Source of the DNA: Sarocladium kiliense
Lineage: Eukaryota > Ascomycota > Sordariomycetes > Hypocreales > Sarocladiaceae
Assembly: GCA_030734395.1 (NCBI GenBank)
Contig: JAUZTG010000012.1
Coordinates: 372,001 to 436,000, forward strand
Length of the DNA stretch: 64,000 nt
Reading direction: 5' to 3'
Made by a program: the position numbers and the translations under genes. This document shows positions 46,651 through 58,351 of the stretch, piece by piece. The notes below the pieces were generated by a model. It did not search any database. It was given only the letters and a program-made list of their open reading frames with translations, and had not been told where the DNA came from. Positions within the stretch are counted from its first letter, which is position 1; every line of letters starts with the position of its first letter.

Positions 46651-49600
46651 CTACGCCCCTTCTACGCTTGGTTGCTTAGACCAGCCAAAGCAAAGCATCC
46701 CGTATACGAATGCCACCGTCCTGGTAGTCGTCGGTACTAGACTAGACAGGACACGGTGCGCCTCGTCTGGCGCCGAGTGTGCCCTAAACGTAAATGGCTT
46801 CTCGCTCTTTCGCCGACTTTTCGCCATCAAGACTTTTGAGTATTCTGTCACGCATAACCGAACGGATACCGTAGCATTGCTCAGTCAACATAAGGATACG
46901 CATGTCTGAGACCGCCCTGTTTGCTCCTGCTCTGCCTTTCATTGCTCTCCGCGAAGGTGGAGGGTATATTGGGCGCGTTCCCAAGGCCTGGCGTAGATGA
47001 GACCTGGCCTGCAAGAGAAGAGCACATTGCCCACCCCCGGGCGCCCTGCCCACCGGGAACGAATGTTTGTCGTCCGGTGGTAAGTCGGGGGGTTCTCCAA
47101 CTCTGCACCGCTCTGTTGGGGGGTGTGGGGATCCAAATGAGCGTGTGCCGGTGTCGCGGCTTCGACTTCCCGCCAACCACAGCCCCCTATAACAGACCGC
47201 CGCCCCAATAGCAGCCATCTTCTCCGCATCATCGACACGTTGACTTGGACTTGTCATCAAGAAGCATAGCCCTTCTTGTCGTGAACGTCGACGGTCATGA
47301 AAACTACTTCCACGGCCAGTTGTAGTAACCGAAGACCCATGGCAGCTTTCATCACGGTGCTGTCGTCTGCCAGGGCACCCCGCGGGCAACCTTGCGCCCG
47401 CTAATGGTTTCCTGGTGTCCTCCGCTCGGAGATGTCACTTTGGGTTCCCGCACATGATGCTGTTAGCTGATGGACCAAGCCTGTCCCAAGAAGACAAGTG
47501 GATCCTCTGGTACTGCCACCACAACGGGTCACCTGCCAGAGATCTGGAAGGACTCTGAGCAAGCTGCATTCCTGCCTTGCTGCACTGTCTGCGAACCTTC
47601 TTCAGTATGAGGAAGAGGCACTAACGCATGCGGCATCCTTACATTGCTATGCAGCCGTTCACCGACTCCAGAGCTCTTCCATTGTTTCGTGCGCATAAGA
47701 CTGGCGACACGAGTTGACAAAGCCACACTTGATCCCCAAACAGGTTACATGTATCTGGCGGTCCAACCAGGCGAGAATATACTGTGATTCAAGATAACGT
47801 AGAGGGTTAAGGTCGTGGGTGACGACAATGCAGTCATAGAACTTGGCCTCGGGACGCCTTGACGGGAGATGTTGGCCGCGGAACCGGGGTAGGAGGGCAG
47901 ATCCGGCCTTACAGCACCCTGGTCATGCCGCGACGAAGAGCCGGGCTTTGTTCTCAGTTCGTGGCGCTCGCCGGCACTCCTTCGCCGGAAGGCCAACCAT
48001 GCCCGCCAGATCGAGCTAACTAATTCAGGTGCGCGTAGCGGTGGCTTGTCTTGGTACGAGATGATGGGTCGAGTCCCTCCAACCCAACTTGATCCTTTGC
48101 TCCGTCTGACAGCGAGACGAACTTGCAGACTCGCCTTGTGCACTCGAGTGTGCAGCACCGATACTGCAATACAGATTCACGTCTCGAAGCAGCAATATAG
48201 GAGCCATCCACGCAATAGGTGCGTCCCGACTTGCAAGCGGTCTGAAGTCAGATCAGCTATGGTACTCGATGAAAGCCTTAAACGGGCAGAAGCGGTTCCT
48301 CGTCATGCCCATTTTCGGTGTAGGATGATCGTAGGGGACGTGCCCGAGGCAATAGAAGAGCCGAATTAGGAGCCGTCAAGACCCCTTTGCGTCGAAATCT
48401 GTGCTCTGCATCGAGCGAGGATTGAGCACATGAAACCTACCACGCATAGACAGAGCTTGCCTGGTCATAAGAAGGCCGTCATGGAGGTAGGGTGTGTGCC
48501 GTTCCCGCTGAGGCATGATGACCAAAAGTGCCCTCATCCTTGCGCAAACTAGCAGCTGCTGTCATGATGAGGAGAGCGCCATCAACAAGCCCGAGTGTTG
48601 AAAGCAGGAACACAAAACAGTGCATGGGACCAGCTCCAGCGCACACCGACGGGCCGCTGCCGAAAACCTGGAGAAGCCAAGGATGCTGGGGGGTTTGAGA
48701 TTCACGAGTGTGGGATGCGGTGCAGGCTGATGACAGGCTCCTCGCGGTCGGTGGCTGCAATAGCAGGCTGGTGTTATTCTTTGCGATTTCCTTCTACGCT
48801 GATGACGAGTTCGAGAAGGTCGGGAGAATCGGGATCGCAGAGATGAAACAGTCGATCTGACAACGCTTCAGGGCGGCGTCGAGATTTGCCGGCAAAGGGT
48901 GACGGTAGATTTGTTGCAGGCAGAGACAGTTTAATCTCGCTGAAGCCGTGATGGATGCTGCATTATGGGATGGCTGCAGGACTCAATTAGCCCATGATCC
49001 ATGTAGGATTAGTTGGGATCTCCCACTCCCAACATTGCGAAGGGAGGACAGCTTGCTGCTACATTCTCCCTTTCTCAAAGAACTCTTTCCTGAGGGCCAT
49101 CCCACATCGCCTGACAGTGTGTTAAGCGAGCCTGGAGTCGATCTCAACCACGAAAGGCATCAAGGCATCACAAGCCCCCAAGCTAAGCGCCTCCAGTGGC
49201 ATGGTTCTTACCTGACTTAAGGATCCCCTTAGAGTCGACACCGTCGCCGGTTGAATTCGTTAGCACATGCTCTAGCGCGTCCCTTGTTGTCAGGCACGCC
49301 CCCCTGTGAAGTTATTTTGAACTCAGGCACGGTACGCAAGTTGTCAGTGAATGAAATAGATTGACTTGCTTTTAAGGTAGCTCTGGAAGGGTTTTGGTTC
49401 GGCACTCGTCGGCAATGCCTCTCCTCTGACGGGTCAGGGCTGATTTCGGGACTTGTTGTGCTGTATGAGGGAGGGCGAGGAGCTCGTGTCCACGTGATCC
49501 AAGGCACCTGGCCTCTGTACCAAGTACTTAGGTCGGTACGCCCTCTGGCAGCCGACAGCAACTGCGGGTATGATGCTCAATGGCCTTAGATCTATTACTT

Positions 49601-52600
49601 TCATGACATTGGACTCCCCGCGCTTCATATGGTAGGGATTCCAGCATGGATGCATGGGCGCAGGGAGATCAGATACCCACAAGCCTTACCTGAGTTCCTG
49701 GGGCATCGGGGCCTCGCTACAGTCCTTGTCCCTCCTGAGACGCGGTGCCTAGCCAACTGCTGCCTCGGCCTTGCACCATGCACTGGTGCCTCGTTTCCTT
49801 CATGACTCTGGCTGCTCGACAAGACACCACGCGATTCCACCAGCTCAAGCACCATTACGATTGCTTTACACTGCATCTTTCTGCTCCTCTCCAAATGTCC
49901 CTCATTCAGCTCCAGGTACACTACTGGTGGACCTTGACGCTGCATCCTCCCGCGCTTCGGCCCGAGATGCAAATGTTCATCTTCCTCAGTCGCCAACCGA
50001 TTCTCGCGTGCCCTCCCCGTCCTTTGCAGCCTGACATCTGTTCTTGACCGAAAGGAAACTCGCTCCTGATGCCGTGAGACCAGTAGTAGCTGTAGCAGCA
50101 TCACCACCACCCTCAGCGCCGCTCACGCTAACGCAGGGAACGCAAAGCTACCCAGGGGCTTGCAGCCGACCGTTCTCTTCTACGTAATGCGGACTGCCTG
50201 GCCCTAGACCCTTGCTTTAAGCATGGTGCTGCTGCACTCTTACAATGGTGGTTCACGACAGGGTTATGCAGCATTACGTACGGTGTCTCTTCTGCACGCT
50301 GGGTTGGAAGACGTCGGCTCGACGGTCCGTCTCTCCCACCGTTTTTGCGCTCCGTGAACCGGACATGCACCAGGTAACTCAGAAGCCCTGGTCCTAGTTA
50401 GGAGCATGGCTTTGCATCCTCCTGTCAGCGCTTTTCGTCTATCACGCGCCCGCATCCTGTCTTGCCTTGTCTTCCCGCAACTTTAGTTGGAATACTGACC
50501 TCAATAGGTCGCAACCACCATGAAGAACCTCGTCGCTCTTCTGCGCCCTGATCCTTGGTAAGACCTGATACTCAGGGCAAGGGCCTGTCAAAGCGCCCGT
50601 CAAAATCCAACTCACCAGACCGCCTACGGTGAGATACTGGCGGTATCTGCATCTGGCAGGAGCTCTGGAATGCGATAACTAGACGAATGAAGAACCATGC
50701 ACCACCTCTAAATATCTATCGAAAGGCAAGCAATGACCTTTGAGGGTCGAGGGACGCCTGTGCGCCACAACTGCCTGTGTCACCTTCTGTGACCCCTGTC
50801 GAACATCCAGGTGTGCTGGCTCTGTTTGAGGGTTCAAACAACCTTTGAGCTTGCGTACAAACAGTTGAAAAGAGCAAGAGAACCAGAGAAACAACTTCAT
50901 GTCACTACGCCTCTTCACATAAGGAAAGTCGGGAGTATAGGTCAACCACGTGGCGGGGATGGTAACCCTGGAAAGCCGACGGCACGGACTGCCACACACC
51001 GTCTCCTGCACCAGGCACGGAGGGAGCATCAATTCAGGACCATCAAGAGACTTGTCAATATGCGCATGCATCACCACCAAAACATCTAAATCCCCGAGAC
51101 CAGCTGTTTCAAAGGCCACGCGGTCCAGCGCCTGGCTTGCACGTTGGTCCTAATCCAGATCGCCTGGCATAGCTATGACATGCGAGTACAGGGAGTTCAA
51201 GCCACTTCGGAGCGTATCCCTACGATTGGACCTGACTCACCGGGCGTGAGGAGGACAAGAGCAATCTCCTTTTCTTCAAGGAGGACGCGGCCCTGTGCGG
51301 CGTCCTGCAGCACAAAGTAACGGCAAGGCAGGTCGGCAGAGAAAGGTTTTCAAGGCCAAACAATAGCACGAGGGGCGAATGATCTCACAAACACTCTAGA
51401 TGACAGCTCAGGGATCACAAACAAGATCATGCAAGGTCGGGGCGTCACACGGAGCCAGAAGAGAGCGACGTATTAAGCAGAAGTGAGCGAGCAATCATCA
51501 AATCAGGAGCAGCCTTCTAGGGCTCATCCTCACCGGCATGAGATTCCCCAGATTTCGCGGCACTGCAGTCAATGCATCTTGGTCAAGTTTGCCTCCCAAA
51601 GTCGCCCCCCGCAGTCTCGAACAGTTCACGATCCTGGGGAAGCATGCTGACAAGATCGTTGACAGCTCGGCCTCGACCACGACGCTCAAGTCGGCCATTG
51701 GAGCTCCAAAAGCGAGGGGGTGGATGATGACAGCAGTGGCGTGAAACTAGAGAAACATGGCCTGACGGGGTGGGCTTCTCCAAGTCCCATAGTCTTGGCT
51801 TTCGACGCGTTGTTTTGCGCCTTTCCTCACGCCCGGCAAAATACAACTTAGTTCACTCCAAAACCACGTGGGCGGTTAAAGTCCTCTTCGTTCTTACCCC
51901 ACCACCGATCGTCAAAGATCTTCATCCCTCCTTCAGTAGGAAAGGCGCAGCTGGGGCAAAGCGGCAAGCGAGCTCTGTGCGAGTCATCTATGTATTGAGG
52001 GCTCTTGAGCCACGACAAAGCCAAGCGGAGACTCCCTGGGGCAGTCGTGGGGACGAGCTGAAGCTGAGCCGAGGCATCGATGAAAGTGTAGGATCGTGAG
52101 TTTTGGAGTTTGGTGTTGAGCCCTGTGGCCAGTGCGGCGGATACCACGGCGTCAAAGAATGCTTCACATGAGGCGCCACCCGCGGCTTCCAGTGCGTTCA
52201 GACTAATGCTTGGGCGGTTTCCCACGTTCAAGTTCTAGTCCCTCCAACGTAGGGTGAAATACGCCCAGGGAAAGTGGGCATAGGGTCCGTTGCAAACGGG
52301 GACCTGCATCTGCGTGTCCTGCAGCGAACAAACGATGGCGCCTAACAATACGATCAGGTGAGGCCACTCTGTAGAATAAGTGGGTGTGCAGCAAATCCTG
52401 CTGATGCCCACCTCCGACGCAAAAGGCGTTCGACATTGCCGCCACTGGGCTGAGCAAACGGCCAGACTCGGTACATGGAGCTTTACTGTGATCAGCATCT
52501 TGATAGGTAAGGCAACGGAATGCCTCCTCTTAGTTCTGCTTTGATTGCGAGAAGCAGCCTCATGGCACAGCTGACCCAGGACCGGTGAAGATGAGCAGTC

Positions 52601-55600
52601 TGTTTAAGGCAATGAGGACTTCGGATCGCTGCATGAGGTGACCTTCATCAAGAGGATACAGGGCATCAAGGATATCTTACGTCGATCAATTAACTAAGGG
52701 TTCAAGTTTCCTCCTTCTCCTCACGCGTAAACCATACGACGTGTCGTGCGTGCGTGCGTGTGGCGGAGAGATACAGTAGTTTGCCCTGAGCTCCTGTTGA
52801 AACAAGGAAAATGATCGACGAGTGACCCCCCCTCGGAGTGTTCGTCTCCAACTGGAAATCGCGGGGGTAACAAGCGGCATCGATCCTCGGAGAGAAAGGG
52901 GGGGTTACTGTATGCAGACTGAGTGGGCGTTTCGTTTCAACGATCTCGAACTCCCCAAGCCCTGCCTTCCACGGCCATGGGATCGTGCCCAGATCGAAAG
53001 GGGGTTTGGTGGTGACACAGTATCAGGCTGGCATAATCTTAGAGATGAATTCTGGAAATTCTGTTATTTTACTTCCAAGGATAGGCGGAAGGAGGGAAAC
53101 AAGTTTCTTACCCTGCTACATCGGAGCCCAGCGGAAATGAGAAAGGAGCACCTCGTCATGTGTCAAATGTCACTGTTCCTCTTGCACGAATCCATTCCGT
53201 TTCCAGACAATCACAATACAGGCAACAAGTTTATGTCCTGCAGCTGCTTCACTGTCCCAAGGGCTGACCAAGGACGATCTCATCACGTTCCCGTGGTCAG
53301 ATTTTGACGCCTCGTAAATCGTCCGCCCCCTTGGTCCGGCGGCATACCCTCCCACCCCCCTTGCGCTACGTGATGTGGCGTTTTGCTGTGCCTTACGGCG
53401 AGAAGGGTACAGGGGCACCCTTTCGAGAGGTAACTCAATATATTGTTGCGGGTAGACTTTGATGACGGGGTGTGGCTGACCATATTCTGGCCATCGTCGC
53501 GAACCAAAGAACCCCCCGGCGAGAGCAGCGGTCGATCACAGTGACGGGTATGGGAGTTGGTGTTGTTGATCTTGGTCAAGGTTCTTTACGATACGATGAT
53601 CTTTCGCCTCTCGTGATGTGCAGGGTTCTCGTGATCTGTCAGCCGCTTCCAGGTGAACATGAGAGCATAGAAACGGCGCCTGTGGAGGTTCGTACATACA
53701 GGGTAAGAGGCCTGACAGTCGAACTCGAGGGCCGCATTTACTCGTGACTTTGGACCTAAGTCCATGTCTGATGAGTAAAGTAGCAGCTCATTGTTTGTAA
53801 TTATTGTTTTTTGGCAGAGGATGGATGGGGAATTGAGGTCTTTCCAGTCTGAAGCGGTACGAAGCGTGCGATCTCGAACGCACCCAATATTAACACTGAG
53901 CAAAACCCCTGGCCTCGGTTTATGTCTCTCGTAGTGTTTGCTCGCTCGATCCGTAATGCTGCAACTGGGTCAACGCTCGATAGTCGTTAGGTTTCGAATT
54001 CATCTGCTGAAGCACAAGAAGTCAGCTCCAACGCTCGCGCAGCCCCTGACATGCTTCGCAAGCACTCACCTTGAACTCGATGAACACCCCTTCCCTGAGG
54101 TTTCTCGCCAATTCTTTGAATGCAGCAAGAGGGAAAATTACGGAACCAGGGCTGTGAAGCACCGACTGTGAAGCGCTGAGTCGTGATCGCAAGGCAGGGG
54201 AGGGACTAGGTTACTGCAAGCGATCTTTTGGAGTTTTGAGGTTCTGAGATAGTCTTCCAGCAAGCAAGGCTCGACTCTTGGCTCAGATAGAGCCTTTCTG
54301 ATTTTTTTTTAAGTTAATTTCCAGAGCAAGCCCTACTTGAGTTGATATCTTCGCCCGTTCGGATTGTTGGAGGCAGCCATATTCGGGACAATGCAGTCCC
54401 TTTGCCCGCCGCTGCACAGGCTCGCAACGAGTCATCTTTCTGGTTGAAGACGGTCCATTGCATGTGGTAAAATCGAAACAGGTTGAAGTGACGCTGAGAC
54501 TTCTGTCGGCAAAGCTCTCATGCCTTCTACCTCTCTCTCCCTTTGTAGTGGCGATGTGAAAGTCCACCAGTGGTTTTCGCCTCTGTGTATCAATGTCAGC
54601 CAAGTCAATGATGCCTTTGTTGATGGTCTTTGATGTTCAAATATACCCGAGAGGCTAAGAAGCAATAGAGGGCATTTTTGATCGTCCTTTGTCGAAGTGA
54701 AGCAAAACGAACGCTATGGGCGCCTGGTGATCCAAGCCCTGGCTCCCTGCGAGTACTGCCTGGTGAATGCGGAACGTATGTCCCGCCACGCCCAAATCAA
54801 TTGTGATGTTCTTCTTGATATTGTGAGGGCTAATATTCTGCTCTCGTGATGCTTCCACTGCTATTTCGTAGGTGTTCGTCCGAATGCAGGAGAGTCACCG
54901 ATCCCGCTGCAGTCGTGTGACACCGAGAGGCAAACCATGAGGGAAGCCACCGATCTCTCTGTCATGTGTACACAAGAGGCACGAGGAACGGCCTGTGAGG
55001 GCCGAATCGTGGGTGTTGAGGCGGTTTGCGGCTCACAAGGAGGCAAACTCAACGTTGTCGACGCGATCACACCCTGGCACGACCTTGGGGGCCAAAGAAC
55101 CACACGACGAACCTAATGAGGCTTCAGTCCTTTTATGGCTTTATTCGGCGGCTGGAGAACTGATGTCGACGCAGAGAGTGTTGGATCGTGGAGGTGGAGG
55201 TTCTGGGCGAGATCTGTAGGGAAGATGAAGCCCTATGAGGAGCGCTTTCGCGAATTCGAAGCTCCTGAGGACGCGAAGTACCTCACAAGCAACGTTCCTG
55301 CTCATAGAAAGGCCGTTTCTGATGGCTGAGAAGCGCGTTCGCGTGGCGGTGATGGAGCCTTTGAATTTCGATGTGCGGAGAGCTGCACGCAAGCTTGAAC
55401 CGGAGCCGAACACGATCGAATTCGCCGTATCGAGAGCAATGTTACACGAAGTTTCGGAAGCTTGTGAGCAAGGAAATTGCGTAGATGCTTCCAACAAAGT
55501 GGAAGAGTGGGTATCATGATGTGGGAGGAAGAAGAACATCACGAGTGGTTGGAGAGTGGGCACGAAGCACAACAATTGCACGGGGCCACATCTTCACGGC

Positions 55601-55900
55601 ACCAAAGCTCAGCACAGGAAATCTGCATTGTCAACGGGGACACCCTGTTGATTTTATGAAGCTACATGGCAGTTCTACGGTATATGGCAATTTCTGGACC
55701 ACGAAGTTTTGCAAGAAGAGCACAACCGAAGAAAAGGAGGAGGGGAAGGGGATCCCATATGGCAGCATCAAATCACAGCACCGAAGGGAGATTACAGTAC
55801 AATAAGCTCACAATCACTTGAAAAGCCACTGGATAAATAGACAATAGCTACGGGAAGATTCTGAATCAGGAGCTTGGTTGCTCGGGGTGAACTGACAGCT
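46651..55900. other. About 9 kb region without a credible gene
   Basis: Base composition looks like the rest of the window, not AT-rich, so it is not an obvious RIP-degraded island. Open frames are short, overlapping and unlike known proteins. The longest are 201 codons at 46784-47389 (minus), 161 at 49625-50110 (minus) and 161 at 52822-53307 (plus). I found no terminal repeats, transposase or reverse-transcriptase motifs, and no tRNA. Between 55135 and 55805 several overlapping + frames have a coding-like amino-acid mix but no consistent exon model. It may hold regulatory DNA for the flanking regulators (xlnR and the bZIP-like gene), non-coding RNAs or fast-evolving small genes. Confidence 0.45.
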
Positions 55901-55975
55901 GTTGGCTTCGAAGACCGCTATCGTTCAGCAGCTGATGGATGCCCAGGGGTCCTGCGAGCCCAGGCGCCTTCCAGA

Positions 55976-55982
55976 TATAAAA
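55976..55982 (+). promoter_or_regulatory. TATA box of the bZIP-like gene
   Basis: TATAAAA followed within 40 bp by a shift to C/T-rich leader sequence. It lies 579 bp upstream of the ATG at 56561, consistent with a leader that contains an intron. Confidence 0.5.
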
Positions 55983-56165
55983 GCCCAGCCTCTCAGTTGT
56001 TTACCATTCACCGAAAACCTCCCCCTCACCATCGATCCCATCCCCCAATCCCCTACCATCACCACTTCTGAATCACCTCCTTCCTCATCATCCCCAAATA
56101 CCCTTCTGAGACTCTCATCACGAATTGCTACGAGCCACGACGTTTGCTGAGACTTTCATCAAGAA

Positions 56166-56509
56166 GTAAGTTCCATTCCTGTTATTGTTTTGGCTTCTCG
56201 TGCTCCCCCAACCTGGAGAATCTCTCGAAGCTCCCAAGATCTTTCGGTGAGGATTCGATCACAAGACCCTACATTCCTGATTCACTATCGCAATTTCACA
56301 CTTCTCATCTTCTTTCACCTCATTCCCTTGTGCTCCTCATTTCTTTAAAGGTGCTTTGGCTTGACTGGCGCGGTTCGAGGGCTCGAAAGCTTCTGAAGCC
56401 CTCACCGTGAGCACAACACATCCCCAAACGTGCTTCACTCTTTGTTCGCGTCACAACACGCGCCCTTTCCATCAATCTGCTTTGTTTGTTGGCTTTTGCT
56501 AACACTCAG
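56166..56509 (+). other. Probable 5' UTR intron of the bZIP-like gene
   Basis: The donor GTAAGT follows AAGAA at 56161-56165. A strong branch-site and acceptor pair (GCTAAC then ACTCAG) ends at 56509. Splicing would remove 344 nt with several upstream ATGs and leave about 50 nt before the start codon. Confidence 0.55.
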
Positions 56510-56560
56510 CTTCCCCAGAACACCCTTTCTTTTGTCATTTCCTCGAGCATTCGTGCCACA

Positions 56561-58351
56561 ATGCCGCCTGAGAAGCGTGGCCCTGACGAGCCGGTCACCC
56601 CGAGCCCTCCAAGCTCGCACAAGCGAGTTCGGAGCTCTGGAACAATCTCTGAGTACAATGCTTCCGACTATGGTAGCCCTGACATTGGACCTTCTCCCGA
56701 GACACCTGAGCGTCTCCCTCCACTGCTCGACTACGACTTCTCAAGCCCAGAGCGTGATCCTGCTTTCGAGCAGCCACCTCCCAATCGGGGCCCTTCGTTC
56801 GCTCTTCAGCGTGCCCGTGCTCAGTCTGACGCGTATCCGCTGTCAAACACGGGTCTGAACCCGCTCTCTTTCACGCCTGTCTACACCACTGCTCGCGAAA
56901 CCGGTTTCACTGTCGGTGGCAGCAGCCGGTTCATGCCCGAAGAGATGACCATGGGCGGCATCCCCCTGAAGAGCGTTGGCCTTGGCCTGCCGCTTGGTTT
57001 AGGAGACCAGGCAACCAGAGATCGAGCTCGTGATCTCGAGAGAGAGCTTGATTTCCAGGGTCGGTTTCCTCCGTGCCTCCCTCCGAGTGACGTCCCCGAG
57101 CTCGCTCCCAAATCCTCTTCACTCGTCCTCCTTTCTATCCCTGAGGATGCTTCCGAGACCGAACGTCATGTCATCGAGTCACGCAACAATGACATTGCCG
57201 AGATCAACAAAGCCAATGACAGAAAGAGAAACAACCAAGCCGCGAAGAAGTCTCGAGAGCTTCGCATTGAGAGCTTGACTCGCACCAAGGCGATGCTCAT
57301 CGACACAACCGCAGAGCTCAACTGGTGCCGCATGAGACTCATTACTTCTGGTGACAACGCAGCTCTTGCAATCTGGGAAGATATGAGACGCAAGGGCCTG
57401 ACTCAGAGGCTCACTGATGAGATTCGCACGCGCGTCGAGGCCGTGGAGTTTGATCGTGAGCAGGAGAAGAAGCGCAGGGACTCCATTGCGAGGGTCACCC
57501 TCAACAAGGAGCGCGCACGAGCTCGTGCTGCTTCTGATCAGCGTCTTTCCAAAGACCGTGAGGCCTCTCGGGACGTCGATTCACTTAACAAGAGTGAGCC
57601 AAAGTCTACGACGGATGCTCTCCAGCATCCCGACCCTCAGCCAAGCAGACCACCATCACGCGCTCTCACGTACGGCCAGAGCCAGCACAGCACGCCCCAG
57701 CAGCAATCTGCCGGGCAGGCTCAGTCAACCCCTGGTCTCACACACTCACATCTATCCGCCGGCTCTGGCACTCCGGGCTCTGGTCCCGTTCGTGGTCCAG
57801 ACCCTTTCACGTCGACTCCGATCTACTCGGAGGACTCTGCTGATCTCTCCTACATCGAGTCGCCCTCTGTTGCCGAGCATAGACGCCAGATTCAGATGCA
57901 GTTGCAGACGCAGATGCAGACGCAGTCACTGGGTGCCATGGGCTCTGTCAACATGCCCTTCGGTGGACCGATTACGGCTGTTGCTGACCATCAGAGTCAA
58001 CAACAGGCTCTCGCTCAGCCGGCTCCTGAGCTCCTCACTTCCTTGATGCCGCCTGCTTTTGGCATGGGCTCATCGAGTGCTCACCCAGGTCAACAGACCC
58101 AGCTGGCTGCTGCCACAATGCAGCCAAATGGCGGAGTCAACCAGCAGCAGTCTGGTCAATTCCAGCAGCAAGGTCAACAGTACATCCCATTCACGGATCA
58201 GCCTCCGCCATATGATGCTCCCTTCTACCCTCCATCACTGCCACCTCCGAGTTACCCTCATCAGTACCCTGAGTACCCCACTCATCAGAGCGGATCGGCA
58301 TCTTTTGGTGATGGCCAGTCTTCGTTTACGCGAGATAACGCGCAGCAATAG
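56561..58351 (+). CDS. bZIP-like transcription factor, ending at an in-frame TAG
   Basis: Single coding exon, 596 residues to TAG (58349-58351). The ATG at 56561 gives MPPEKRGPDE. The basic region (about 218-235) has Asn224, Ala227, Ala228, Ser231 and Arg232, the N-x2-AA-x2-S-R pattern of bZIP DNA-contact helices. Leucines 239, 246, 253 and 260 form four heptads, but they start 7 residues after the invariant Arg, not the usual 10, so they occupy the a position of the coiled coil. A charged helix follows (about 290-345). The rest is Gln/Ser/Pro-rich. It is presumably a nuclear regulator; I cannot name an orthologue. The frame stays open for 222 codons beyond the stop, so this may not be the true C-terminus. 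Confidence 0.8.
   Translation: MPPEKRGPDEPVTPSPPSSHKRVRSSGTISEYNASDYGSPDIGPSPETPERLPPLLDYDFSSPERDPAFEQPPPNRGPSFALQRARAQSDAYPLSNTGLNPLSFTPVYTTARETGFTVGGSSRFMPEEMTMGGIPLKSVGLGLPLGLGDQATRDRARDLERELDFQGRFPPCLPPSDVPELAPKSSSLVLLSIPEDASETERHVIESRNNDIAEINKANDRKRNNQAAKKSRELRIESLTRTKAMLIDTTAELNWCRMRLITSGDNAALAIWEDMRRKGLTQRLTDEIRTRVEAVEFDREQEKKRRDSIARVTLNKERARARAASDQRLSKDREASRDVDSLNKSEPKSTTDALQHPDPQPSRPPSRALTYGQSQHSTPQQQSAGQAQSTPGLTHSHLSAGSGTPGSGPVRGPDPFTSTPIYSEDSADLSYIESPSVAEHRRQIQMQLQTQMQTQSLGAMGSVNMPFGGPITAVADHQSQQQALAQPAPELLTSLMPPAFGMGSSSAHPGQQTQLAAATMQPNGGVNQQQSGQFQQQGQQYIPFTDQPPPYDAPFYPPSLPPPSYPHQYPEYPTHQSGSASFGDGQSSFTRDNAQQ

Noticed and set aside
46784..47389. 201-codon minus-strand open frame
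   Set aside because: Arg/Gly/Ser-rich, overlaps other frames of similar quality, and resembles no known protein.
52822..53307. 161-codon + strand open frame
   Set aside because: No domain, no clear start context, and a competing frame on the other strand; probably chance.
46651..55900. RIP-degraded transposon island
   Set aside because: No AT-rich shift and no terminal repeats or transposon protein motifs are visible by eye; dinucleotide indices were not computed.
58308..58351. A 44-nt mini-intron ending exactly at the TAG
   Set aside because: Its length is not a multiple of three, so it would throw the open downstream frame out of register, and it is shorter than usual fungal introns.
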